Of a DNA stretch of 64,000 nt, positions 13,201 through 28,200 are shown piece by piece. The stretch is from positions 16,406,858 to 16,470,857 of the forward strand of contig HG738139.1 in NCBI GenBank assembly GCA_000499405.2, in the 5' to 3' direction. The stretch is from Onchocerca volvulus. Lineage: Eukaryota; Nematoda; Chromadorea; Rhabditida; Onchocercidae. How positions within the stretch are numbered: position 1 is the first letter of the stretch; each line of letters begins with the position of its first letter. The notes under the pieces are model-generated. The model was not told the origin of the DNA. It saw nothing but the letters and a program-made list of their open reading frames with translations, and searched no databases. The translations under genes and the position numbers were made by a program.

Positions 13201-16200
13201 TTGTTGTGTGATAATTCGAGTAGGACGAGAATTCTTTCTTCAAGATATACTTCACTATCTCGTTCCACAGAAGTGGTGCTCAAATCATCATTCTTGCTGT
13301 CATTAATGCTCCATCATGAATATTTCCTCCCTATTAGTCAGATTCGAATTACCTGATATTATCCTCGTCATTAAAATCTTCATATGACCTTCAAAAACAT
13401 TTTATTATAAGTGCGAAGAACAGCAGAAACTGGGAATGAGACAGAGTAGAGTTGGGAATTGAAATTTGATCGCTGTGTCGTTTTATCGCTTTGCAGAAAC
13501 AACCAAAATATTCCCGTGGAAATGATGATGACAATGATGATGATGATATTTCATTTGCTCTCTTTCCTCCTTGTTGCTTCATCATTGCTGTTCATTTCAT
13601 GCTTGTCCAGAATATACCTAAGAAATTGTTCCATTTTCAAATTAATCATTTAAAAGAAGAGTACCGGATGACTATCCCAGAATCTGTCCTTTCGTGTTAT
13701 CATTATATTGTCTCCATTGAGAAAGTGTAGCTGCTACTTTTACTGGAAAAGGAAAAACAGATTTGTACCCAGACATTTTCAGAAATGAAATTTGGGAATG
13801 GAAATGTATCAGTTCAAGTACGTTCAATACACCATTGCATATATATTTACGCGTCTGTTATTTTTTTGCATTTCTAGCGGCAAATGGATTAAAAGAGCGC
13901 CAAGTACTACCGCTAATTACTGGTTAATTATTCCATCGAGTAACAGTTGATACTTTCGTCGACATTATCAACTGTCAACTGATTATATTGATTGAGGATT
14001 ATGTATAGGACAGCTCTTCGATATCATCAAAATAATATTATTTCCTAAAAATGAGCTTTTTTTTTTTTTTTTTTTTTTTTGTACGAAAAATTATCATTGT
14101 TGGCGATGCTGGAAAGCTTGTCTTATATTCACTGATGAAAAGATATCTTTAAAAAGAATTGATTTTTTGCTGTCATCATCAATAGAGAAAAATCTTTCTA
14201 TTTGGCTTCCACTTCTATCTACTCTTGAGATTTCTCTTTTGTCGGATATGAAAAAGTTGTCAGTTACTATTAATAAGTGATTCTTTTTTTTTTTAATCGT
14301 CACTTTCTCCATGTCAAAGTTGCAGTAATTTTAGTTAAGGGAGAGAGAAGATACCGAATTTATGGTCACTTGCCAAGCAACTAAACCATCATGTGTCTCA
14401 CCGATCAAATAATATTTTTGTTTCTTGTTTAAAAATTTTAAAATCATTTTTGAGGTTTTAACAGGTTAGATGAATTTTTAGAGCTAGAAATTATAGTAAA
14501 GGGGGATGAAGGCAGAATAGTGTTGCTAAATAAAGTTTTGTTTTATATTCTTGGGAAAGACCATTAAATTGCTTAACATTTGAAATAAATTACTCAGGTA
14601 TTTTCGACAAGTATTGGGTAATCATCATTAGGATGTGTGTTGATTTGACAATTCTCATCAAAAGCTCATTAATCTGTAACGAATTTATTAACCGTACTTT
14701 TTTGGAGTTAAGTTGTTAATTTTAATAGCTTGCCGGAATGCTCGAGAGGTATTTAAATGATCTTTTTTTTTCTAATCTTGCTGTTCTGTTTTCGATTTTT
14801 TATTCTGTTTCTCTTATACATTAATGCCTACGAGTATATCGATGAACTGTTAAAATTAAAAAATCTTTACTGTTTCCTCGATCGGAAGAGTTAAACATTC
14901 GAATTTATTTTTGTAAATCATCATATTCAAAATTTTGTTGTCACTTTTATTGTTATATTGTTCTATGCAAATTACAATGGATGATAAAGACGGGAAGAAT
15001 CGGAAGTGAAATAGGTCATTTCATTCCGATTAGTTCTGTTATTGTCTAGTCTACAGTTGCTTTCACGTCAATTTGTTATTTTCATTTTTTGGTGATAAAA
15101 AGAAAAATCGTAATAGTTGAATGATTAAATGATGCAACAGAGCATTCAAGTGACGGATTAGTACTGCTGTTTTCAATCATTTCAATCATTTGGCGAAAAG
15201 TTTATCTACCTATAAAATACAGACAGTTGTTGACGAATATCCAAGATAATTGATCACAGGATTAGTCTTGCTGATAGTAGAGAAGATTATTGATTTGCTG
15301 ATTGTTGTAAAAACCGCACCAATCTTAAAGTATCGTGAAAACTAGAATCATGGAAACTTCTCATAATAATACCATCAGTTGGATTAATAAACAATATGAA
15401 TAGCTTCTGCAATAACTTTTTATTAATGTTGAAGCTTATGATGAGTTATGTTGTTAGTGATCAGATCAGGTCTTCAAAATTTCTTAATCGAGAGCTTTTT
15501 TATTTGTTTCGCCTTTTTTTTCTCTTTCGATTCAATTGTTACAGTTCGGATGTTGGTACCATGAAGAATTATTGTTTATTATTACTAAAAATTACCTAAT
15601 AACTTTTTATCACACTTTCTGCCTATAATTGATATTTAAACGAAAAATTGTTGGTTCCTAGGAAAGGAAAGAATCCCTATTTCAGATTAAAAATATTTCG
15701 GGATAGTCTACTTTTGTTTTGCTAACTATTCACATATTCAGGCGATAATATACCAATTACAACGTGTTTTGCACTTCGTTCAGCTATCGAGAACTGATTG
15801 CACATTTTGTAAGATGCTATTTATGAAGTGGGATAATCATTTTGTAAAACTTGCATCATTCTTTAAAACTATGAGAATTTAAAGGAGGGGAATGACCATG
15901 AATTGCTTCGTTGAGGATGGGAATGGCTATAAATTGTCTCGTTATTCTTTGAGAAAGAAAACTGTGAGACAGAAGGAATCACCCAACCAACTCGACATAG
16001 TGGTTGTTGATGATTTCTATGAAAAATATGACAAATACGTTTGGTAAGCTGCAGAAAATAAGTAAATTTTTAGTTTCCGATCTTTTTCTTTTCATTTTGA
16101 ATAATTTTTTTTCTTTTTTTTTCTATTATTCCTTAATATGCGAAAGCACTAGTAGTGAGGTGAGTGTGCTTTGTTAGGGTGGTGTCGCATGACTTTTTAT

Positions 16201-19200
16201 GGAAGTTTTCAAATATATTTTCTCGATTCTTTTTTGATGAGTTTTTTGGGAAGAGGGAAAATTGAAAGGCATTGCCAGGCAAAAGAGATTGTTTGTGTAA
16301 TATTGAATGATTATTTGTCACTTTTATGTTTCTTTCGAAATCATTTTGAAACCAGCCTTCATACTATATGAATCAGCAAATAATGGGGAGGTATGACTCT
16401 GCAAGTGGCAGCAGCGTTAGCTTGAAGTGCTTACTTTCTCTCTGAATTAGCGTGCTGCTTTTCTTACGAGTATTTCTTTATTCCAGCGATTCGATTATTT
16501 TGACATTCGTATATGGCTTCAGTCATATTTCCAATTCTTCCAGTCGATGCCAATATTTGAAGTTGATTGATGAATTGTCGTATCCTCGCAGTTTTCTTTA
16601 CATTTCTTTTTTTTTTTTTTCATCATATAAAATCATATTTTATTACATATATATTTGAAAGTTAGTAAGTTATATATATATATTGTTTCGTTGTATGGTA
16701 AAAAGTTGGCGAGCATGTTAAAATAGTGGATGCTTTCTATCTGCGACATCTTGACCGAATCTTTTGAGTTGCTTGACAAACAACAGAGAAGATTTCATCT
16801 TAATATACCTCTATCGATATTCATTTTTTGTTAAAGAGTCTTATTTACTTGATAAAAAAGCTGGAAGAAAAGAGATGGAGTGAAAAATTGTTTTTTCCGT
16901 CTGCACCAATCAATCTTTCCTTGCTGTATTTAGTTATTGCCGTGATATGTGAGGAAAGAAATTGATCAGAATTTGCATTTATCATATTTTATATGCGTGC
17001 CGATTTTTCCGTTACGAGTAGCCTGATTGATGGAAATACGTTAGCTTTTGTTGCTCTCCATAAATTTAACTTAGTAAGTAACCAGAGGAAATTTCTGTTT
17101 TAATTCTTGATTTTATGCAACAATAGTAAATTGGAGAAGATGGGCAAGGCTGGAAAATGAATTGTGATAGTGGTTGTTGTCAGTTGTTTGATGAGTAGGA
17201 CTGCTATGATATTTTCGGGTTAACTTAATTAGATAGCCAGTGGTATAATATTTAAGTGATATTTGATCATTCTTTGTTATCGTGTGAGAGAATGAAATGG
17301 CAGTCAGATTGTGAAAAAGATGCACAGTATGATGCACTTTCGCTTTGATTCGATTTTCACCTTTTCAGTTTTTTGTCAAAATATTTAAAAACTTTTTGCA
17401 ATATGTCTGTTTTGATTGATAACATTCGCCAGAGTGATTGCATAGAAGGTGGATGTGTTGGACATATGAGCATGCACTTGTACCTGATGATTGGCCCCAA
17501 GGCTCTCTGATGCGGTATCTGAAAGGATGCTCGGTGAGGCATCTGCAATGACGAATATCTTGGCCAATTGCTTTGAATTTTATATTTTACATTTTCTTAT
17601 CTGATTTAGCAGATATAGAAGTTTTTACTGATTTTTTTTATTTCAGAATCCGCAGCGGACAAATTTAGATAGCGAAATGGCAAATCTGAAGAATCAACCA
17701 GTTGGTTTATATTCTCAATTTTTTTTTCTTTTCCTGCCTCTCGTAACATTGATGAAATGAAGTGGAATGGAACTTAGAGGTTGAATTAATTCCAACGGCA
17801 GTAGTCAACGGAAAGCTAAGTATAGAGAGTTGAAGGATTTTTGAAATTTTTGAATTGATTACGTTTTTTCTCATTCTGAAATATAACATTGTTAAATCTA
17901 AAATTTGGCACTATTTTGCTTCTTTTCCTAAAGATTTTTTGCAAATTATCGAGCAATATAATTTGTAGGATAAATGCGCGATTGCTAAAAGACGTAAGGA
18001 GAATAAAAAGGCGAAAGAAGCAAAAAATAGTTATGTCGTTGAATCGAAAGATGGTTAGTTCATTTCTAATGTGTTCTATTCATATGCGGAAATCCACTGA
18101 CTATTCTTGGAGAAAGTAATAGTTTTTGGTTTGTTTACGGTTTGATTTTGTGTTTAGTTGTGAAAGTAGTGCGATGATTTTGAAGATACATTTAATCTTT
18201 GACTTTATCCGCTTTTCTCATTCCTTTCTCTTACTTCATCTTTGATCTTATCATCGATAGTCGTCATCACTTATTGTTACTCATATCGCTATTAGTCATT
18301 TATTGTCAACGCCATTATTACCATCATCGCCTTTGCTGTGCTGTATATTATTAGTGATAAGATGATTAGCACTATCGGGATGTTCCCCAAAAATATTCGT
18401 CCTTTTGAATGAATCATTCAACCATCTATAATATATAGAGACGAGAATTTATTACCGATAATTCATTATTTAACCTTCGTTTAAGATATTAATTGGACAT
18501 TAATCGCCTTTTGGAGTGATACTCAAAAATTTAACTTTTTTGATTAATTCTTTTAAGTCTTGGGAACAAAAAAAAAAAAAAGTGGATAAGAAAAAGAGAG
18601 TTGATAGAATTACAGATCTGTAATTAATTGATAGTTTTTACATCTATAGCTTGAAAAGAAAACCTGTTATTTTAGTTCATGTTAGACGAAGGTTTTTCGC
18701 AGCACACTTTGTTAGAAAAAAAAAAAAAAAGATTAGAAATGAAATGAATTTTACAAGTCCAGATTTTCGGATATCCTAGTGACAAATATAATTATTTTCG
18801 AATTTTTTAAGTAAAATCCAGTTGTTTCTTCAGTTTCAAATATAACAATAATACTTAACTGAAGAAGCTTAAAATACTATTCACGAAATTTGGCATAAAT
18901 TATTACTAATAATTCATATCGCTATTTTGAAGGTACGTAAGACAAACAAACTGACATTTCTTCAATAGAAAAAAAGTATCAGTTTATTTTTTATTCAATT
19001 AATACGTATAACCTGTTTTGCAAGTTTGCTTACCATCAAATGCATGTTGATATGTTTCATTTTCCATGTTACTTTCCATTGGAATAAACTAGAATATATT
19101 GAGAGATGCATAATCTACGAGCCAAGCTAGGCTAATTAAACGTTTATTCCGTTGATTTGTCAAACAGTTCATCTTTATGTGTGTGTATGTATCTATGCAT

Positions 19201-22200
19201 ATGCATGCACAAATATTCTCAGGTATTTTTCATATCATCATGCATATTAATTCTTCTCATTTTAAACTCATTTCAATTTTTTCTTTTTGTCTGAAGAATA
19301 ATGTGCGCAGATCAAACAGAACTGCTTTTTATTACAAGAAAGTATTTTGAAATAATGAAATCAGCTACCATTTTGATCTTTATTTGAAGTCAAATTTCAT
19401 ATTAATGGTATTGTTAAATAAAAAATCGAATTTTTTCTCCTTGCTATTTTTTTGTTTCTTTTTTAGTAAGACTAATTTTATAACTTAATCATTCCGATTG
19501 AACTATGAAATCACGTTGTTCTTATTTCAGTGCCTTGATCTGGATTACCTTTGTTCTCTGAAGTTTCATAACTTCATTTGTATTAAAGTTAAGGTACTAA
19601 AAAAATCATTCTCCACATGTAAAAGCTTATCATTATTTGAGACTATCGGTTTGTGTGTTTTCTTTTAATTTAAATTGGAATCATTACACTTGAATCATTA
19701 GTTTCAAAATTTAGAAATCACTGTTCTTGCAGCACGATTATTCATTACTTGAAAATTTAAAGAATTTGTTGGAATGAAACATTTAGACTTTTAATTCGTT
19801 CCTCTTTTTATATTTTTCAAAGACTGGATTATAAAGTGTTGATAGTCCAGTAGCTGAGAACTAAAGATACGATGACTAAACTAAAAGGTATCCTTTATTC
19901 CTCTTCTCCAACTAACGCTTAACGTGATGGTCTTCTGAATGACATGTGAGGTATTGAAAACATGATAGAACTAAAAAGAACTGAGGTTTGGGAAAAAAGA
20001 AAAAAGAAAGGAAGCTCTAAAAGAAATATTTTTTGTTGTTGGATCCAACAAATTTACGATTTTGCATTTAAATCTCATGACTTCTCATCACTGAATACCA
20101 ATCCGTGTACAATGCTGGGATTTATGTTTGATTTTCTTCTAATCATAAATTTAACCGGTAATCAGCTCATCTCTTTTGAAATAGCTAAACAGGTAAATAG
20201 ATGGTAACTGATTAATGCCATGTGAAAGAATAATGACATCTATAATCATTTAATTTTTGACAAATTTTTTTGGTGATCTTATCTGAAGATTCATTTTTCC
20301 TTGCTCCTATTTCATGTTCGAAACTATTACAATACTGTATCGCAGATTTCATTTCACAATTTATTTAAAAGGAGTATTTCCTTTCTTTCACTACAGCTCG
20401 TAGTACATTCGTATGTCATTATCGGACTCTCTATAAGGAATGAAATCAGAAAATTGTACTGTTTCAATGACTTTTAATGAATAGGGAGCTTTGTGATCCT
20501 TGAGAAAGCAATATGAGAAAGATCAAGATAGGTTAAAGTCTTGATTTTTTCCTTTTTTTTTCATGATCTGTCTGCAATTCTTAGATACTGTAAGCCGAAT
20601 AAAAGTATCCTGGATAACAGCTTGCAAATGAGCGAAGATGTTACTGATTCAACGAATTAACGGTGAATGTAGGAGTCAATGAATTATCAGTGATTGTTCT
20701 AAGCTGTCTGAAGCACAACGCAAATTGTTAATCTCTTATTATGTTGGAAATCTCACCATGGAGTGTTGTTGTTATCGAGTCCTTATCAGGTGAGGGCTGA
20801 TAATTTTCATGAATCTTTATCTAATATGCAAGAGTCGTAGAATGCATTTATGTGCTTTCTTAGAGCATCATCGTTTGGTTTCGATTTCTTCTGAAAGATT
20901 TTTTTTGCAACGATTAATGAAACGTGCCAATCTTTCGTTGTGCATTTGCTGTAACTTCCGATAGCTGATTAGCTTAATAATCAGTTATTCCTTGTTCAGA
21001 TAATATCATCAGCACTCATATTTCTTTCTCATAAAATCCTAATATTTATTTTCTGACTGCAACTGTGGTACGGCAATTGTTCATCAGACTGTGCTATCAT
21101 TTCAATACAAAAAATCACTTATTTTTACGATTGTTTGAATGTAGAAAGTGAAATTTTTAAAGCTCTCGTTTCAAAGAATCAATAGGAGATAAGAGTTGCA
21201 ATTAAGTAGACTTCCTCGAGTTGTAAATGATTATGGGAATAATAAGGAAGTTGTATTGATATGTAAGTAATAACCCCTTTATTATTTATGAGTAATTTAC
21301 TCGAGAATATTTCAAGAGAATTCCAATTTGGTTACATTAGATGAGATAAGGATTAACAGTTAGCGGCATTTTGTTTTGAAAATGTAGTTGATTAACATAT
21401 TGTGTGATTTCCACTTATTATTATGGTGAGAGGAATAAGGGATGTGCAAAAATGAATAAAAGATTGTGTGGGATTGTGATTCAGTGTCATCATATTAATC
21501 ATCCCGATATATAATATATCATTCGTGGAACTTTCGTATCTAGTATTAATTAATAATAATAATAATAATAAAACAGTAATAGTAATTCAGAGAGAACTCA
21601 TCGACACGCATCTTCGAGTTATTGCATTTCATTCGCTATTTCTTCTAAGCGGCAATGTTCGTAACTTTCTAGCATTTAAGGGAATATGCATCAATCTCGA
21701 AGTTTATGCCTTCTTGTATATCACTGAGGCATTTATGTTTTATTCTACATAAAAGATATACATTGTTTATTCTATTCTACATTCATATTGCTTATTGTTA
21801 TGAAAAAATATTGGTTGTATATTTATTTAATTAGTGAATTTATGTCTCACTGATTAGAATAGACAGATTTATACTTGAAAGTTATTAATTGAAGTTTAAA
21901 TATTTCAGTTCGGCGTTCTTCTTGTCTTCGTTTTCATTATGTTCCTCTTTCCCAACTTTTTCTAAAATTTTTTCTCAAAAAAAAAATTTTTTTTTTAAAA
22001 TCATTTCAAATTCTAATTAAATAGAAGGCAGAACTTTGACTTTGCACATCGTCGAAGTTGTGAGCAATATCGCATATCCTTACACTGCTACTACTGCATG
22101 AAACATTGCATATTCTTCCAGTCCAGTATCTTGTAGAAGTTGCCAAGTTGTGATAGATTTATGGATTGCTTGTCTATGAGTGATGTGATGTGAAATATGG

Positions 22201-25200
22201 AGTGTTTCTATGCAATCATAAGTAAGGAATAAGGTTAAAGAGTGTCACATATCAGTAACTGTTCAGCTTATTTACTTGCTGAAGAAAAGTTATAAGAAAA
22301 TTATTCGCATTCATAACAGCAACCAGAGCAGATGATAAGAGTGATATGTGATCTTTCGAGTAGAGGAGAGTGTTGCTAAAATGATGATTGTTCGAGAGTG
22401 AACGCATTAATGAAATTCGAAAAAAATATGGAGAGTGTATTGTGTCCTTTCATTCCCATGTGGAGATGGCTGATAATGTGACGATGAAGCCTTTCTTGTC
22501 AGTACTATCCTATTTCAGCTCGATATTCTGAAAGACTTGACATCGAAACATTTTAGTCGAAAGCTTTTCAATATACTCCCCTTTGTGTGTCTCTTTGCAT
22601 CACCTATCTGCACTTGTTATCAGTTATATTCAAAGTGAAAAGAAGCCTCATATCATCATATTTCATGACATTTTCTTAACACCAAATTTGGAAAAAAAAA
22701 AGCACACAATCATCTGTCCTGACTTGTATCCTGCATATTTAATCGTTTTCAATAAAAACATATTCATCCCTCCGATCATTTCATCTCATTTTCTTTCTTC
22801 TCTCCCTATCTGTCACTCTCATTTTTTCTTTTCTCTCGTCTCTCTTTCATTATATCCTGGATAACAAGGACTGAGAAGTCATTTTCCCTTAATTTATTAT
22901 CATTCCCTGTTACTTTTTTGTTTACATTGGCCATAATTTTGCATTTAGCTTTGCTTTGTGAATTCCTTTTCTTTTTTCGAAATTTTTATGCCTATCCCTG
23001 ATACAAAACCGTTGAAAAGATGGTACAGAGGTTAAGAGAAGATAACGGTACCAGATGAAGTTGAAAATTCAATTTCTGCTCTTCACACGAAACTCTTACG
23101 TTGACGTCGGTATATCCATTCATTCCCGCGAAGCTATTTTTCTTGCCGTAACACAGCTGCGAAATTGTTCAAATGACTTGAAAAAATATTGTATATAAAA
23201 TATCAGTGCACACGGTTCCCCTATATCAGTGTGGAAGAAGAAAAGATGGTAATATGTAGCATTGGATTGATCAGTTAAATATCTGATCACCTATTTGTTC
23301 TTGGATGTTGTTCCCCGGTCAGTTCGAATCTTGACAAGAAGCTCTGTAAATTAATAATTTAATTTATAAATCTTTTCTTTCAACTTACGTAACACTGATT
23401 CAGGGTATATGGGTAATTTGTCACCTGAGGAGATATTGAAACGGATCGAAGGCGATAGCAGAGGTAAAGCTAAGGGAAATCAAAAGATTGGAACAAACGG
23501 GTCCAAGGTATTTACTCTCTTTGAAATGACATCTTTTCCTATCATTTTTGAAACCTAACTATTGTGGATGTTTTGAAGGAAATGGTTTAGGAGGGCTGTT
23601 ATTTTGCAGTACATATTCATCAATCCATATCTTGCTAGGTCAAAGAGTAAGTTTTTTTTTTGGGGGGTCAACGTGCTGTCCATCGAATCTATGACGCCAA
23701 GCGATCACAGATCGCTATTTTGCTATGAGGTAATTGTTGTGAAGTACCACATAATGGGTACATTTCAAATCTGCCCACCATATCTCTCTTTCCTTCCTTC
23801 CCTCATTTCCTTTTCCTTCTTGCTTTTACTCTCACTTTATTCCTCCCATCTTTTCCGGCTTCTTCCATTTCCATTATCTTCTCGAGGTACCACTATGACG
23901 GTCGATACTACTACCTACTTATTCAGCGTGCAATTATTTTTTCCTGCAAATCATCGATCGGATACCCATCGACTAATATATTACTGCAGCTGTTACTTTT
24001 CGTTGTTGGCGATAATGTCAAATGGATGAATATTCGCAAGATTTTATAGATATTTTTTTTTTCTACGATTAATACAGCAGTTATTAGTATATTTGTATTG
24101 CTGTTAATAAGAGCTGCATACAGCTGTTATGATTGCCGTTATTGTAGTAAATGAGTGAAAATGTTGCAACTGCATTAAGTACAGCATGGTAGATTTATTA
24201 TCATTTGCCGCTGGTCTTTGCTGATTAATATATACACAAGCTGTAGAAAATTGTTTTTTTTTCTTCTTTCAGGATCACTCATCTATTGTAGCAAACGGTT
24301 CCAAAAGCAGTGGTGGGCGGAAAAGAGGCGATAAAAAAGATCGCCAAACAGATAAGGTTCGAAAAAATTTGTATTTATTTGATCTAAGTTAATTAAACGA
24401 AAAGAGATGATAGAAATTTGCTGCAAAGTTATTTCTTTTTATAATTGTTTTATTATTTTGAGAAGTCTTATCATTTTATTCATCTATACTTGTTTGTTTA
24501 TTTTATGATCCTTACTATAGATGTTTATTTTGAGAAAAGTAGGGATTGTTCAAAAGTTTGAATGTTCTACTAGAATGAAAAGATTTCTTTTTTTCGATTT
24601 ATATATGTCGAGTTAGCAGTGTGATTAGGTGGAAATTTTTAATTTATTGTTTCCAATATGTCATTTGCCAAATATTTTGTATCTCATTTTAACAGGCTGC
24701 AAGACGTTCTCTGATCACCGATAGAGAGGTAATTGAACTCACAGCCAAAATGGAAACATTAAATATTGAAAAAACGAAGGTGGTTGTTATGGCGGAAACT
24801 ATCGCTGAACCTAAGCATAGATCATCGATGACCGGAACATCGAAGGTATCTTCTCTTGGTTTAGTTGAATTTATATTAGGTTCTTTGAATGAGGTAAAAA
24901 CGATAGGTGTATGAAAGAAGAAACTGAAAATGGAGTTCAGTATCTTTATCATTATGAAGTAATGGAAAATTCAAATGTTAACAGTTATTCATATGTTAAA
25001 AATAATCCCGTTTCGTTCTGCCGAAAAATTTCCACACACTATTAATGTGTAGTAAACAGGACAAAATTTAGTCAAAATTTAATGAAAAGCTTACATTTGA
25101 GAGGATTTAATTCGTGATTTCGTATATTATAAAAATTGGTTTTTTGTAGACGGAAATTCTAGCATCGTCACCACAAAGTGATGAGATTGAAGAGGCTAAA

Positions 25201-28200
25201 AGTGGTGCTGCAACTGCAGCGAAGAGCACGATGGATGAGGGTGTGGATGATGAAGAACAATATCTAAGTGCCGACGAAGGCGTTAATTCCAACTTCTCTG
25301 ATGACATAGTATATTTTTTAGACTAATTATGGGTTGAGTAACTATAGGTAGGGAAAAATTTGTGCCATAAAATTATGCATCACTGTCTTTTGAATAAAAG
25401 AAATAATTGTATTTGCTTTGAAAAAGCGTAGTTTAGGAATTGGTTTCGATTTTTCAAAGTCTGAATTTGAAATGGATTACATTTTTTTTTTAATTTAACG
25501 TAAGGGAATGTTATAGTTTTTTGGGATTCCGCTGTAAAGTAAGTATCTTTTTAGAAAACTGAGTTGCAGTATCATACGGATGAACAATCCGGTGCTTCTG
25601 GTTCACACGACTTCATAAGTGATGGTGCCAACTATCGTGCTGACAATGAAGAAATAAATCCTTTACCAGTGACATCCGAAGAGTCTGAATTTATCCAGGT
25701 CACTGCCAGGAGTAGGAGAAGAGCTGGCGCTACTCTGTTTCAACAGCAACAGCAGGCTGTGGCACCAGGAATGGATAGGAAGAATGTGTATTGTAATAGG
25801 TACGGTAAACGATAAAATGTGAAGTCTGTCCCTAACTCAGGGTTCAGTATGGATGAGTGGATGATCTAATTAATTGTGACTCTTCAATTAGTGGTATATT
25901 CATTTAAAAAAGTTTTGTAAATAAAATAATATAGGTAAAAAAAACTCATTTTTTAAAAGCTGAAATACTTGAATAAAAATGTCATATCATTGTTTGCAGC
26001 GCTATAGATCGAGATTCTAGGACAAATATAACGCGTGATGCAGATAGACTGCGCCGAAGTTCGATACAGTTGCCACCGGATAGCCGTAGAAATCAGCCAT
26101 CTTCACGTGGAAATACTTCTCCATCATCGGTTGATTGTGAGGTTTGTTCGTGCTTGTTCTTTCTCTTAAAAACTTGACCTTTGTTTTGATCAGTACAGTA
26201 TGCTTTTGTGTCGTCCGATCCAAGTTGATATTTTGCAAATAATCGATGAAGGTAAGAAAGAAGAAATTTATTGGATGTAGAAAACTAAATTATAAAACTT
26301 TATCTTCTTATTTTATTTAACTTTTCAAAGTTTTCAGAAATATTCGGCTCTTGCACAACTTTGGATATTAATTTTAGAAAGTTGATAATATTCTCATAAA
26401 AACACAAGAAAAAAAAAATTATCAAAATCTAACTGACTGACAAATTTGGCTTGACCTATAAGTTGTCTGTCCTGTTTTGAATTTTGCGGCATTTACTGCG
26501 GGCATATAGGAAGGGAATATTTCTTCTTTCTGAATGTTCTTTAGCACCAACACATTTGTTTGATATTATCCCATCTTTTAAGTTTGTTGAGAATTTGATC
26601 ATCAGGCTTTCGTGAGATGAAAGAAGTCTTTGTTTTAGAGTGGTGGTGGGAAAGATCAAACTATTGGTATTAATGATTGTGCTCAGCCACAGCAGCAACG
26701 ACAGCAGCAGCATCTTAAATTTGCTACTTCAACATCAGTGAGCAAGAAGGCTAAATATGGATTACCATCTTCCCTTCAGACGAGTCGTGCAGCATCTCCT
26801 GATCGTCGTGGTAGTCAATCGCTGACTTTAAAATATTCTATTGCAGCTGAAAGTGTAAGTTATTGAGCTGTTTTTAATTTCTTGTATTAAAAAAGCTTCC
26901 AAAGTAAAGATGTTTTTGCAATTTATGTAATGAATTTGGACTGTTTCTCTTCTCTCTGAATTTTTTATTGTTTCTATTATTCGATTTTCACATTTTATTC
27001 AAAATACATCATTCGCTAAAATATCGCTTTCTCTATTACACGAGAAGGTTTTGGGGCGTGTTCAATTTCTGTATTCTACCATTATCTTGAATAATCAATT
27101 TTTGAGAATTTTAGTTGCAGAGTGGCTCTTCACCGGCTGTCGCACTTCTTTCGGAAAATGTGTCAGACGCGAAACGCAAAGTATCAGAACATGAAATTGG
27201 TACTGTTACTGTTGGTAATACAAAAGCTCCAGGTTTGTAGCTTCTAACGAAAAAAATTATATTTTATTGAAATTTTCCTTCGTATTCCCGTTCGTTATCT
27301 GTCTGTGGACCTATTGAAATGATTAATTTTCAGTTTTTTTTTGAAGATCAATTGAACTGTTTTTTCTATCGCTTTTTTCAGCCCAACGATCTTGGGCAGA
27401 CATTGCCAAACAACGATTGTATAATGATGCTGAAACACGTCCAAATGACGCATCTCATGCAAATTTGCATGATTATTCCTTGAATGCTCGCACAACGGTT
27501 AAAGAAGAACATTTCCTTAGTGCAACTTCTATTTCTGGTAAGTTCGTATTATGTCAAGTGGCTTGAGAATTCTCGAGTTTTTGTCCTTCATGCAAATGTC
27601 CAGCTTCATGTTTTCCAGGTCATATGCAAAGTGCGAAAAAGACAGAATATAGTGAGCAGAAACGAACAATAAGCATGGAAGCGATAAGCAGCAACTTAAC
27701 AGTAAAAGATTATTCATTTTTTTTTGATCCAGACGAGCCAACTGGAATTGTATCGAAAGGTACAGTGATTTTCTTGATTGTATAAAGATAACGATGAAAC
27801 TTCATTTAGTAGAACAACTTGCACTGATTTCATAGATTTATTTCAAAAGTAACATGTTCGACTTCAGAATCAGAATCGAACAGTTCCAAAACTGTACCGA
27901 AGGAAGCTAATGAAGATTCAAAATCCAAGGTAGGAGTACTATATGGAATTTGGAATTTCGAAATATTTGTTAGTATACTAGAAGACTTAGACCTTCTAAA
28001 TCACATTGTGATCAAATTTGTTGAGCTAGTTGAAGTACGAGAAATATTCCCGCATTTGCGATAGTGGGCAGTTATCTCGGTTGTGATTGGTTCAAACTGT
28101 GGGATCGTAAAAGCTCCAGTAGTATCTCATGAAAATCATGATATTACAGCCTCGATGTTCCGGAATAGTGCTCAATTTAGATGGAGGCCGACAACTTGTT

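Noticed and set aside
13943..13975. 10-bp inverted repeat around a 13-base loop
   Set aside because: Short stem expected occasionally by chance in 64 kb; no other signal.
22583..22864. 93-codon open frame on the + strand
   Set aside because: Pyrimidine-rich intron stretch; composition explains the openness.
23309..23332. TTCGAAT loop resembling a tRNA T-arm
   Set aside because: The flanking 5-bp stem does not pair and no anticodon or acceptor arm is present.
23604..24029. 141-codon open frame on the + strand
   Set aside because: C/T-rich intron sequence between exons 23507 and 24273 of the large gene; Leu/Ser/Phe repeats without domain character.
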